From Paraburkholderia sp. SG-MS1 (GTDB lineage: Bacteria > Pseudomonadota > Gammaproteobacteria > Burkholderiales > Burkholderiaceae): a stretch of 64,000 bases of DNA. The position numbers and the translations under genes are program-made. This document shows, piece after piece, positions 27,715-36,599 of the stretch. A model generated the notes under the pieces. It saw only the letters and a list, made by a program, of their open reading frames with translations. It was not told the origin of the DNA and searched no databases. The first letter of the stretch is position 1. The number at the start of each line of letters is the position of its first letter. The stretch is from positions 85,624 to 149,623 of the forward strand of contig NZ_NPIH01000223.1 of the NCBI RefSeq assembly GCF_012275575.1, read 5' to 3'.

Positions 27715-28917
27715 ATGGCGGGAAACCGTGGCGTTGTCTATGTTGAACCGGGGAAAGTTGAAGTTCGTCACATCGACTTTCCTGAACTCAAAGACCCGTC
27801 GGGCCGCAAGGCTAACCACGGCGTGATTCTGCGTGTAGTGTCTACCAACATCTGTGGTTCGGACCAACATATGGTTCGTGGTCGCACTACCGCACCCGCT
27901 GGATTGGTGCTGGGGCACGAGATTACCGGGGAAGTGGTCGAGGTAGGGGCGGACGTCACTACCCTTCAGAAGGGCGACCTTGTGTCGGTGCCTTTCAACG
28001 TTGCTTGCGGCCGGTGCCCGATGTGCAAGGCGCAGAACACGGGTGTTTGCCTGACGGTCAACACGGCTCGTCCCGGCGGTGCCTATGGCTATGTGGACAT
28101 GGGCGGCTGGATCGGCGGTCAAGCTGAGTACGTCATGGTTCCATACGCCGACTTCAATCTTTTGAAATTCCCTGATCGTGACCAAGCTATGGCGAAGATC
28201 AGGGACCTCACTTGCTTGTCCGACATTTTGCCCACCGGCTACCATGGCGCCGTCACGGCGGGCGTTGGCCCGGGTACCGTCGTGTACGTCGCCGGCGCTG
28301 GTCCTGTTGGAATGGCGGCGGCTGCGTCGGCGCGACTGCTAGGGGCTGCAGTCACGATTGTTGGTGACGTCAACAAGGCGCGGCTTGCGCACGCGCGTGC
28401 GGTGGGTTTCGAAACCGTGGACCTCTCCGAAGATGCGTCGCTTGGTGAGCAGATCGCCGCGATTGTGGCTGTACCCGAGGTTGATTGTTCAATCGACTGC
28501 GTTGGTTTCGAAGCTCGCGGACATGGACATTCCGGCTCGCAACTCGAAGCCCCCGCCACAGTTCTCAATTCTCTGATGGAGATCACAAAGGTCGCGGGGC
28601 GCGTGGGTATTCCTGGCCTCTATGTGACCGATGATCCGGGCGGTGTCGACGCTGCGGCCAAGCAAGGAAGCCTTTCGGTTCGGTTGGGTCTGGGTTGGGC
28701 GAAGTCGCACAGCTTCTTCACCGGTCAAACACCTGTGATGAAGTACAACCAGCAACTTATGCAAGCAATTCTGTGGGACAGAATCAACATTGCAGAGGTT
28801 GTGAACGTGAACGTGATTTCTCTCGACGATGCTCCGCAGGGTTACGCCGCGTTTGACTCGGGCGTATCGAAGAAGTTTGTCATCGATCCCCACGGGCTCA
28901 TCCAGAGAGCCGCATAA
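27715..28917 (+). CDS. fdhA: Glutathione-independent formaldehyde dehydrogenase
   Basis: A zinc-dependent medium-chain dehydrogenase of 400 residues, the length and sequence type of the Pseudomonas putida NAD-linked formaldehyde dehydrogenase/dismutase, which carries NAD tightly and needs no thiol cofactor. Visible are the catalytic zinc Cys in NICGSDQHMVRGRT, GHEITGEVVEVG, the structural zinc cluster CGRCPMCKAQNTGVC and the nucleotide-binding turn AGAGPVGMAAAA. In this setting it oxidises formaldehyde released by the two O-demethylases. An ATG preceded by AGGAG and an island operator about 110 bases upstream support coordinated expression. Confidence 0.92.
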   Translation: MAGNRGVVYVEPGKVEVRHIDFPELKDPSGRKANHGVILRVVSTNICGSDQHMVRGRTTAPAGLVLGHEITGEVVEVGADVTTLQKGDLVSVPFNVACGRCPMCKAQNTGVCLTVNTARPGGAYGYVDMGGWIGGQAEYVMVPYADFNLLKFPDRDQAMAKIRDLTCLSDILPTGYHGAVTAGVGPGTVVYVAGAGPVGMAAAASARLLGAAVTIVGDVNKARLAHARAVGFETVDLSEDASLGEQIAAIVAVPEVDCSIDCVGFEARGHGHSGSQLEAPATVLNSLMEITKVAGRVGIPGLYVTDDPGGVDAAAKQGSLSVRLGLGWAKSHSFFTGQTPVMKYNQQLMQAILWDRINIAEVVNVNVISLDDAPQGYAAFDSGVSKKFVIDPHGLIQRAA

Positions 28918-28969
28918 GCGTAGAGGGTAGGGTGCCCTTTGCTCCCCGCTGTCGAAAAGGATACGAATC

Positions 28970-29257
28970 ATGGTCACGGCAGTTCTTTCCCGGTCGGCTG
29001 TCGCAGCGGCATTCTTTCTCGCATTGGGCATTTTCGGTGAATTCTTGCATTTAAAGTTTTACGGGTTTATCGGTGATGCTTCGCTCGAGTCATTCGCTGT
29101 GGATTGGTGCGGAATGATGCTCGTGGCAATCGCCCTGGTCGGGCTGTTCTACGCCACAGCATGCACAGTCGCGGCGAAAGCCGCTAGTCGATGCCATGTG
29201 CAGTTTTGGGGCTTTGTCGGTGGTATAGCAGCGTTGGTGTTTGTTACCTGCGCGTAG
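28970..29257 (+). CDS. Small membrane protein of unknown function
   Basis: A 95-residue product with three hydrophobic segments (roughly residues 8-25, 48-68 and 78-94) and little else. It follows the formaldehyde dehydrogenase by 52 bases and could share its transcript. I do not recognise the family. Hydrophobic segments with charged residues at their ends and good third-position bias support a real gene. A perfect 9-bp hairpin overlaps its stop codon. Confidence 0.55.
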   Translation: MVTAVLSRSAVAAAFFLALGIFGEFLHLKFYGFIGDASLESFAVDWCGMMLVAIALVGLFYATACTVAAKAASRCHVQFWGFVGGIAALVFVTCA

Positions 29258-29268
29258 CGACGCGCAGG
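29247..29268 (+). terminator. Hairpin overlapping the end of the small membrane protein gene
   Basis: CCTGCGCGT at 29247-29255 pairs perfectly with ACGCGCAGG at 29260-29268 around a 4-base AGCG loop. It spans the stop codon at 29255-29257. A stable stem but without a T-run, so it may attenuate or protect the 3' end rather than act as a full terminator. Confidence 0.45.
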
Positions 29269-29351
29269 CGATGCTCGGTCGGCGCTACAGCGATACGGGA
29301 CGGCTAGAGCACTAGCCCTACGAGGAAACAGCCAAATTGAGGTTGACACAT

Positions 29352-30908
29352 ATGAAAGTCCGGGCTCGGCTGAGTCTGGGCTTTGGCATCGTAATAGCGC
29401 TGATGATCGCACTGGTCGTCGTCGGGCTTGTACGTTTGACGAATATTGGGGAGGCAAACACCAAGATTGTTCAGGAAGATTGGGGCAAATCAAATTCCGC
29501 CCAGGCAATCGACGTTACCACTAGAGCCAATGTAGAGCTCGCTATGGAGTTGTTCCTTCTCGATGACGGAGCGAAAGGAAAAGCCACGGATATCCGTCGC
29601 TTGATTGATGGTAACCAGAAGTTGATCCAAGCTGAGCTTGCGGCTCTTCAAGCGTTGATACGTTTGCCGAAAGAGACGGAACTGATGGCAAAGATTAACT
29701 CGTCGAGGAGCGTCTACGAAAAATCAGCTGACACGATCGCATCTCTGCTGGCAGCCGAGAGGTGGCAAGAGGCTGCCAGGACGATGTTGGATGAAACTCT
29801 TCCGTCTCTGGGCGCGCTGCAACGGAATATCTCTGAAATGGTCAAGTTGCAGAAGGACCTGGGCACGCAGCATGGCACAGAGGCGGCCTCCAACATCGAC
29901 TCAGCTCGTCGGATGATGACCAGCATGGGTATTGCTGCACTCCTGATCGGAATATGCTTCGCCTACGTTATTACAAAATCGATTACGCAACCGTTGCTGA
30001 CGGCAGTCCGGGTTGCGGAAAGTGTCGCGTCTGGCGACCTGACGAGCCGTATCGAGGTCGTTGGCCGCGATGAGACCGCCCAAATGCTCCGGTCAATCCG
30101 AGAAATGAACGAAAACTTGAAGGATATCGTGGGGCGGATTCGCCGTGGCACAGACACCATCGCAGACGCATCAACGCAAATTGCAACGGGCGGCCTGGAT
30201 CTTTCTGCTCGGACCGAAGAGCAAGCGAGCTCACTTGAGGAGACCGTTGCATCGATGCAAGAGCTTACGAGCATGGTCAAGCAAAACGCTGATAACGCTC
30301 AACATGCCAACAGTCTCGCTTCATCAGCGTCCGATATTGCCACGAAGGGCGGAGCAGCGATCAAGCAGGTCATTGACGTGATGGCCGCAATTACGAGTTC
30401 GGCGCGACAGATATCTGACATTACCGCCGTCATCGATGGAATCGCATTTCAGACGAATATTCTGGCCCTAAACGCGGCAGTCGAGGCTGCGCGCGCTGGC
30501 GAGAATGGCAGGGGATTTGCCGTTGTTGCGTCGGAGGTGAGAAATCTTGCACAGCGTTCAGCGACTGCTGCTAAAGAAATCAAGACGCTGATTGGTCAAT
30601 CTGTGGGCAAAGTGGAATCAGGAAGCGACCTCGTTGGGCAAGCAGGTGTGACGATGGACGAGATTCTGCAAAGTGTCCGGCATGTCGCCGACATTATGGT
30701 GGAGATAAGCGCTGCGAGCGCAGCGCAGAGCGCGGGAATTGAGCAGGTAAATCAAGCAATCAATCAGATGGAGAAAGTGACGCAACAAAATGCGTCGCTT
30801 GTCGAAGAAACAACGGCAGCTTCAGAGGCACTGCGTGACCAAACACGTGGTTTGGCAGAACTGATTGGCACGTTCAGGTTGGAAGATCTGAGCTCTTCGA
30901 CGCCTTAG
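29352..30908 (+). CDS. Methyl-accepting chemotaxis protein
   Basis: A transmembrane chemoreceptor of 518 residues from the ATG at 29352. A first membrane helix (residues about 8-30) leads to a periplasmic four-helix-bundle-type sensor domain to about residue 185, a second helix ([18 protein letters not shown]), a HAMP domain, and the cytoplasmic signalling hairpin with the invariant [19 protein letters not shown] tip. Its place inside a catabolic island suggests that it guides cells toward the island's substrate or a product; the ligand cannot be read from sequence. It lacks an obvious CheR-docking pentapeptide at the C-terminus. Confidence 0.9.
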   Translation: MKVRARLSLGFGIVIALMIALVVVGLVRLTNIGEANTKIVQEDWGKSNSAQAIDVTTRANVELAMELFLLDDGAKGKATDIRRLIDGNQKLIQAELAALQALIRLPKETELMAKINSSRSVYEKSADTIASLLAAERWQEAARTMLDETLPSLGALQRNISEMVKLQKDLGTQHGTEAASNIDSARRMMTSMGIAALLIGICFAYVITKSITQPLLTAVRVAESVASGDLTSRIEVVGRDETAQMLRSIREMNENLKDIVGRIRRGTDTIADASTQIATGGLDLSARTEEQASSLEETVASMQELTSMVKQNADNAQHANSLASSASDIATKGGAAIKQVIDVMAAITSSARQISDITAVIDGIAFQTNILALNAAVEAARAGENGRGFAVVASEVRNLAQRSATAAKEIKTLIGQSVGKVESGSDLVGQAGVTMDEILQSVRHVADIMVEISAASAAQSAGIEQVNQAINQMEKVTQQNASLVEETTAASEALRDQTRGLAELIGTFRLEDLSSSTP

Positions 30909-31023
30909 TGCCGAGAAAGAGGTCGCGATCGGAGTAGGGCTCTCGCGCACAGGAGTTTCTATGCCGCGTATTTTGCTTGCACACAAAAAAACACCAGAGA
31001 AAACCCCATACGGAATCATCGTT

Positions 31024-31341
31024 ATGAAAGAGTTGAATAGTACGCGTCGCTCCTTTTTGCTTGCTGGCGCGGGAGTTGTCTGTACCTTGGCTGTCGTTCG
31101 ACATGCTACTGCTGGCGAGCGAGCCGACGAGGCGGATTCGGTAGCTAAATCGCTTGGCTACCGAATCGACTCAACGAAAGTCGACCGCGCGCGGTTCTCC
31201 ACCTATAAGGTCGGAGACGACTGTGCAACGTGTGTCTTTTATAAGGGAAAGGCGAGCGACGGATGGGCGCCCTGCTCGATTCTCGGTAGCAAGGACGTGG
31301 CAGCACATGGGTGGTGCAGCGCGTACAACAAGCGAACTTGA
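31024..31341 (+). CDS. High-potential iron-sulfur protein with Tat signal
   Basis: A small periplasmic electron carrier (HiPIP), 105 residues. From the ATG at 31024 it has a twin-arginine signal (TRRSFLLAGAG) with cleavage near residue 30, matching export of a prefolded cluster protein; an upstream ATG at 30961 would add a long, unlikely extension. The four cluster ligands are Cys67, Cys70, Cys84 and Cys98 (C-xx-C, C, WC pattern). It may carry electrons from one of the island's periplasmic oxidases to the respiratory chain; which partner is unknown. Confidence 0.87.
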   Translation: MKELNSTRRSFLLAGAGVVCTLAVVRHATAGERADEADSVAKSLGYRIDSTKVDRARFSTYKVGDDCATCVFYKGKASDGWAPCSILGSKDVAAHGWCSAYNKRT

Positions 31342-31408
31342 GTTCGGTATGGCGGTGCAGACACTGAATGCCGATTTGTTGAGACGGACTGAGCAAGCGA
31401 ATTAGACC

Positions 31409-32857
31409 ATGCTGAAACTTAAAGACCCCTCATTGTTGAGACAGCAATGCTATATCGACGGCCGGTGGATTGACGGTGAACGCCACATTGACGTTCTCAA
31501 CCCTGCTACGGGCGAGCGAGTCGGAACGGTACCAATGCTTGGCGCCAAGGAAACACGAGACGCTATTGACGCGGCGCATCGCGCGCTCCCAAGGTGGCGC
31601 GCGAAGACTGCGAAAGAACGGGCGGCTGTTCTCCGAAAATGGTTCGAATTGCTGCTGGAAAATCTGGATGACCTCGCTACCTTGATGACAGCGGAACAGG
31701 GCAAGCCGCTAAACGAAGCGCGTGGAGAAATTTCGTATGCGGCTTCTTTCATCGAGTGGTTTGCTGAGGAAGGTAAGCGCGTGTATGGGGAGACCATCCC
31801 AGCCCCTGTGACCGGTCAGCGAATCATAGTCACAAAGGAGCCGGTGGGGGTATGTGCCGCCATTACCCCATGGAACTTCCCGGCCGCAATGATCACCCGC
31901 AAGGCGGGACCGGCATTGGCAGCCGGCTGTACGATGGTGGTCAAACCGGCATCGCAGACGCCTCTTACGGCCTTGGCGCTCATGGCTTTAGCCGAGCAGG
32001 CCGGCGTTCCTGCAGGTGTGCTGTCGGTTGTGACTGGTTCGGCGAATGCGATTGGTGGAGAGCTGAGCAGTAATCCGCTCGTACGAAAGCTGAGTTTTAC
32101 CGGCTCAACAGAGGTTGGGCGGACGTTGATGGCCCAAACCGCCGCGACGGTCAAAAAGGTCTCGATGGAACTCGGAGGCAATGCTCCATTCATCGTGTTT
32201 GACGATGCTGATCTCGACGCGGCGGTCGAGGGGGCGCTGATCTCGAAGTACCGTAACGCTGGACAAACTTGCGTTTGTGCCAACCGGCTATACGTGCACA
32301 CCAACGTGTACGACGCGTTCGCGGAAAATTTGGTTTTGGCGGTGCGGGCGTTAAAAGTCGGCAACGGGATGGACGAGGGTGTCCGCATTGGTCCTCTTAT
32401 AGACGAAAAGGCCGTCGCGAAGGTAGAGGAGCACATCGCGGACGCAACGTCGAAAGGCGCGCGCGTGTTGCTCGGAGGCGAAAGGCATCATTTGGGACAA
32501 TCGTTCTTTGAGCCTACTGTCCTGGCCAACGTGACTCCCGACATGCTCGTCGCACGCGAAGAGACGTTCGGGCCGCTGGCGCCCCTTTTCCGATTCGATA
32601 CAGAGGACGAAGTCGTCGCAATGGCCAACGATACAGAGTTCGGCCTCGCGAGCTATTTTTACGCACGCGACCTTGGTCGCGTATGGCGTGTCTCCGAGCG
32701 GCTCGAATACGGGATGGTGGGGGTAAATACAGGGCTGATTTCCAACGAGGTCGCGCCCTTCGGCGGAGTCAAGCAGTCGGGTGTAGGGCGAGAGGGCTCG
32801 CATTATGGAATAGAGGACTACCTCGTTATTAAATACACCTGCATGGCGGGTATTTGA
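31409..32857 (+). CDS. NAD(P)-dependent aldehyde dehydrogenase (succinate-semialdehyde type)
   Basis: An aldehyde dehydrogenase of 482 residues, closest in style to succinate-semialdehyde dehydrogenases (GabD). Landmarks are the cofactor-binding ITPWNFPAAMITRK segment, FTGSTEVGRTLM, the general base in MELGGNAPFIVF and the catalytic Cys in GQTCVCANRLY. In the island it could oxidise an aromatic aldehyde or a ring-cleavage semialdehyde; GabD-like enzymes are often recruited for such steps. No island operator lies directly upstream, and the gene starts 67 bases after the HiPIP gene. Confidence 0.88.
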   Translation: MLKLKDPSLLRQQCYIDGRWIDGERHIDVLNPATGERVGTVPMLGAKETRDAIDAAHRALPRWRAKTAKERAAVLRKWFELLLENLDDLATLMTAEQGKPLNEARGEISYAASFIEWFAEEGKRVYGETIPAPVTGQRIIVTKEPVGVCAAITPWNFPAAMITRKAGPALAAGCTMVVKPASQTPLTALALMALAEQAGVPAGVLSVVTGSANAIGGELSSNPLVRKLSFTGSTEVGRTLMAQTAATVKKVSMELGGNAPFIVFDDADLDAAVEGALISKYRNAGQTCVCANRLYVHTNVYDAFAENLVLAVRALKVGNGMDEGVRIGPLIDEKAVAKVEEHIADATSKGARVLLGGERHHLGQSFFEPTVLANVTPDMLVAREETFGPLAPLFRFDTEDEVVAMANDTEFGLASYFYARDLGRVWRVSERLEYGMVGVNTGLISNEVAPFGGVKQSGVGREGSHYGIEDYLVIKYTCMAGI

Positions 32858-33067
32858 CTTCGAGGAAATTCGCAGAATTCGGCGAATGGTCCGAGTGAAT
32901 TTGACTGTCTTAGATGCTTAACCGTCTTGAGTGTATTTCCACTTGGCAGTCACATCAATCTGACAGTATCGCCGCGACAGCCGGAGGAAATTGTGAAGGA
33001 TGGCTGATCGTTAATCTGTAAATGAAGGTCACGGATTCCGGCGACGTGATGCTGGGAAGGTCGCGCG

Positions 33068-33910
33068 GTGGCGTGGGCGGCGACGATAGGTGGAATGTTG
33101 GCTCCAGTAGTTCTTGTCTATCTGGCGCAGGCAGCTGGCTGGAGAAGCGCTTTTCTTCTTGCAGGTGTACCGGGCGTGCTCCTCGCGCTCGCAATTTTTC
33201 TCGCCCTGCGAGAACCTTCGCAGCCGATCAGTGAGACAGCGTCTTCGAATGCTGAGGGATACCGGTCGACTGGATGTTCGTCAACTGGTATTCCCAGGCG
33301 AGCCGCTAGACGGAATATTGCAATTTGTATCGTGATGAGCTGCTGCCTCGTTACCTGGATGATGCTCGGCTGGACATTTATCCCTTTGTATTTGGTCCGT
33401 GTGCAGCAGTTCTCCGCCGCAAAGATGGGCTGGGTTATGGCGGCGCTCGGTGCGGCCGGCGCGCTAATCGGCGCCCTCGCGGGGCCAGCGATATCCGACC
33501 GCATTGGACGCAAGCCCACAATTATTCTCTTATGCATGCTTGGGGCGCTAAGTCCGATTGCGGCATTGGTGGGATCGGCGCCGTACCCAGTCGTTCTTGT
33601 GTTGGCTTTTATCGGCTGGGCTGCTAGCGGTGCGATGGTGTTAGTTATGGCGACCGTTCCAGCAGAGTCCGTCGTCGTTCATCGAATTAGTACGACGATT
33701 GCAATCATTCAGGCGGTGGGCGAACTAGTTGGCGGCGTCATGGCGCCGGTGGTGGCGGGCAAGGCAGCCGACCTGTACGGACTGGCTACTCCTCTCTACG
33801 TCGAGGCCGTTTGCGCAGTCGGAGCAGCCATCTTGGCACTTGGGCTGTCCGAAACCGCCCCGCAAGTGCGGCGACGCATGTCCGACGCGCTCGCGAAGGC
33901 TGTCGCTTGA
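33068..33910 (+). pseudogene. MFS transporter, N-terminally truncated
   Basis: The readable part, about 280 residues from a GTG at 33068, resembles the later two thirds of aromatic-acid MFS carriers (AAHS type). Helices from about the fourth onward are present, as is the second-half loop motif GPAISDRIGRKPTII. The first three or so helices and the signature first-half loop are missing; upstream sequence in all frames shows no transporter residues. No ribosome-binding site precedes the GTG. Most likely a decayed uptake gene for an aromatic acid, left over from an earlier form of the island. Confidence 0.7.
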
Positions 33911-34525
33911 GTCCTTCCTCCGCGACGAGCGGAGGACAGATGTGTCGTCGCCGCAATCCCGCAGTTTTTGATAGGCGCCGAGCTATCACCGGCATACAAA
34001 AATACCCGTCATCAAAGCTTCCGCCACGCAAGTGCGCAAATCGCAGGTCCATTGAAGTGAATGTAGCTCAAGGCTAATACGCGAGTTCGAGTTTCGTGAC
34101 GCTTCTGATAAATACCGAGGCAGTTGTCGCCGACTGCGCTTTGTCGCGCTCTGAAATGGCGATCGAACGGCAATCCTGCAACCGACGGCCTATCTTTTGA
34201 TAGGTGTCGCTGCTGACCCTTCATAGAAAAATGGCGGCATGACAGATCGCCGGGGCGCGACTCGAGGTCAGTTGAGGCAGTTGCGGCGCGTATGAGTGAA
34301 GCGGATTGCGCAGGATCTTGAGTAATGACCTACGACCTTGTCGGTGGCTAAAACAAGGCATTGGACTTGGCACAGGCATTTTCTGTGTGGGCTCTCTACA
34401 GTCAGGTCGTTGGCGAGAGGCCACTTGTTACGCACTAGATCTGGTGGTGAATGGACGCGGTTTGGACGGCGCCTTGGCGTTGCCGGATACGACCAAAGTC
34501 TCTGTTGTTTTACTTGGATCTTTAA
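33911..34525. other. Long leader region before the hydroquinone operon
   Basis: About 615 bases without a recognisable gene. It contains island operator copy 4 at 34189. The 320 bases between that site and the maleylacetate reductase start are longer than for most other copies and show no convincing short gene or hairpin. Confidence 0.4.
34189..34206 (+). promoter_or_regulatory. Island operator copy 4, before the hydroquinone operon
   Basis: CCTATC-TTTT-GATAGGTG, perfect 6-bp inverted halves with the conserved TG toward the maleylacetate reductase gene. It is the only copy upstream of the seven-gene run that ends with the LuxR-type regulator. Confidence 0.68.
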
Positions 34526-35590
34526 ATGAAGTCCTTCGTGTACGACGCGTTACCGTCGCGTATTGTGTTCGGCAAAGGCGCGATCGAGTCGGTCGGGGAT
34601 GAGATGACAAGACTCGATTGCAAGCGAGCAATCGTGCTGTCAACCCATGAGCAGCAAGCCGCTGCGCGCCAGTTGGCGTCACAATTAGGTACGTTTGCCG
34701 TTGGGCTGTTTCCTCATGCGGTCATGCATACGCCTGTAGAGGTGACCGACCTGGCGTTACGGGTCGTAGAGGAGCTCCGTGCCGACTGCGTGATTTCGTT
34801 GGGAGGCGGCTCAACGATTGGATTGGGGAAAGCCATCGCGCTGCGGACGGATTTGCCACAAATCGCTATCCCAACCACATATGCCGGGTCGGAAGCGACC
34901 CCGATTCTCGGTGAGACTGAGCTGGGGGTAAAGCGAACGCAAAGGACGCTTAAGGTCTTGCCTGAGGTAGTCATTTACGACGTCAATCTCACGCTTACGT
35001 TGCCGCAAGGGCTGTCGACAACCAGTGGAATAAACGCGATCGCTCATGCTGTGGAGGCCCTGTACGCAAAAGACGCCAATCCAATCATTTCGGCGCTTGC
35101 TGTCCAGGGTATAGCGTCCCTTGCGAAGGCTCTCCCGGTGATAGCGGAAGACGCCGCTAATGAGGAGGCTCGAGCCTCAGCGTTGTTCGGTGCATGGGCT
35201 TGTGGAACCTGTCTCGGTTCCGTGGGCATGTCGCTGCATCACAAGCTTTGTCACGTACTCGGCGGAACGTTCGATCTTCCTCATTCCGAGACCCACACTA
35301 TTGTCTTGCCGCATGCGCTTGCCTACAACGCGTCGGCAGTTCCTGAGGCGATGACGAGGCTACAGGAAGCACTCGAGACGCCTGAGCCGGCTGCCTATCT
35401 CTTCGATCTGGCATGGCGGTTGGGCGCTCCGGTCGCACTGCATCAGATGGGAATGCTCGAGCAATCATTGCCACGGGCCGTCGACCTGGCTGTTAGCTCA
35501 CCGTATTGGAATCCTAGGCCGGTCGAGCGAACCGCCATTGCAGCATTGCTTGCCGATGCGTTTCATGGTCGGCGCCCCCGAACCGCGTAA
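34526..35590 (+). CDS. Maleylacetate reductase
   Basis: An iron-type alcohol dehydrogenase family enzyme of 354 residues that reduces maleylacetate to 3-oxoadipate with NAD(P)H, the exit step of hydroxyquinol and hydroquinone pathways. The start RIVFGKGAIESVGDEM, the cofactor loop GGGSTIGLGKAIAL, PTTYAGSEATPI and the His-rich metal region (GINAIAHAVEALY; HHKLCHVLGG; PHSETHTIVLPHA) are all those of this group. The next gene encodes the ring-cleavage dioxygenase that would supply its substrate. Length and motifs are normal. Confidence 0.93.
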   Translation: MKSFVYDALPSRIVFGKGAIESVGDEMTRLDCKRAIVLSTHEQQAAARQLASQLGTFAVGLFPHAVMHTPVEVTDLALRVVEELRADCVISLGGGSTIGLGKAIALRTDLPQIAIPTTYAGSEATPILGETELGVKRTQRTLKVLPEVVIYDVNLTLTLPQGLSTTSGINAIAHAVEALYAKDANPIISALAVQGIASLAKALPVIAEDAANEEARASALFGAWACGTCLGSVGMSLHHKLCHVLGGTFDLPHSETHTIVLPHALAYNASAVPEAMTRLQEALETPEPAAYLFDLAWRLGAPVALHQMGMLEQSLPRAVDLAVSSPYWNPRPVERTAIAALLADAFHGRRPRTA

Positions 35591-35632
35591 TTGCGGCAGT
35601 GAATCAAGTCAACTTCATTCGATGGAGACAGC

Positions 35633-36589
35633 ATGAAGATTAATCCCCACATCCAAAAACATCACCACATCACTCTGAACGTGGGTGGTGCGCAGGAAGA
35701 CTACGACTTCCACACCAAAGTGCTCGGTCTGAAGAGCGTCAAGAAGACTGGTCTTTACGATGGCGAAGAGCCCATCTATCACCTCTACTATGGCAACGAC
35801 CTTGGCGATGAAAGCACGCTCATCACGTGCTTCCCGATGCGTCAATCCGGTCGAAAGTCTACGCGGGGCAGCGGTCAAATCAAGACGTTGGCGCTGTCGG
35901 TCCCTGTGTCGAGCCTGGAATTCTGGGCGAAACATCTGAACGATCATGGCTTTGAGGTGGTACGGTCGGAACGCTTTGGCGAAAAGTTGTTGCGAATCGC
36001 GCACCCGTGCGGCATCGAGTATGAATTGGTTGGCATCGCGGATGACGACCGGCAGCCTTATTCCAACGGAATTGTGCCGGCGGACTTTGGTATTCGCGGT
36101 ACTCACGGCATCACCGTCTCGGTCCGCGAAATTGAGAACAGCGACGAGTTCATGCAACTGGGGTGGAGCGGAAAGAACAGAGTCACGGACGGCGATTTCG
36201 TGCGATATCAAGTCGGAGCAGGCGGTTCGGGGACGATCATTGACTTTCAGGTCGAACCGAACCTGCCTCAGGGTTCCTGGACGTACGGTGAAGGCTCCGT
36301 TCATCACTGTGCTTTCAAGGTCGACAACCTCGAAGTACAGAAAGGTGTGAAGTTCCACCTCGAGGGTCTCGGCTTTACGGACGTGTCCGATCGAAAGGAT
36401 CGCGGATACTTTGACTCGGTCTACGTTCGCACTCCGGGCGGTGCGTTGTTCGAAGCAACCGTGTCGAAGCCTGAGGGCTTCCTCATCGATGAGACCTACG
36501 AGAATCTCGGTAAGACGCTTCAGGTGCCGCCGGTCTTTTCAGGTCGTGGAGACGAGTTGACAGCGTATCTTGAGCCGCTCCAATACTAA
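35633..36589 (+). CDS. Hydroquinone ring-cleavage dioxygenase, PcpA/LinE type
   Basis: A non-heme Fe(II) type I extradiol-fold dioxygenase of 318 residues that strongly resembles PcpA and LinE, which open (chloro)hydroquinones between a hydroxylated carbon and its neighbour. By comparison with PcpA the iron ligands are His12, His225 and Glu274 (HHHIT; SVHHCAF; GGALFEAT). The stretch YDGEEPIYHLYYGNDLGDES is close to the PcpA equivalent. With a maleylacetate reductase gene before it and an esterase gene after it, a methoxy- or unsubstituted hydroquinone is a better guess than a chlorinated one. Extradiol cleavage of another para-diol is possible. Confidence 0.9.
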   Translation: MKINPHIQKHHHITLNVGGAQEDYDFHTKVLGLKSVKKTGLYDGEEPIYHLYYGNDLGDESTLITCFPMRQSGRKSTRGSGQIKTLALSVPVSSLEFWAKHLNDHGFEVVRSERFGEKLLRIAHPCGIEYELVGIADDDRQPYSNGIVPADFGIRGTHGITVSVREIENSDEFMQLGWSGKNRVTDGDFVRYQVGAGGSGTIIDFQVEPNLPQGSWTYGEGSVHHCAFKVDNLEVQKGVKFHLEGLGFTDVSDRKDRGYFDSVYVRTPGGALFEATVSKPEGFLIDETYENLGKTLQVPPVFSGRGDELTAYLEPLQY

Positions 36590-36599
36590 CAACGACACC

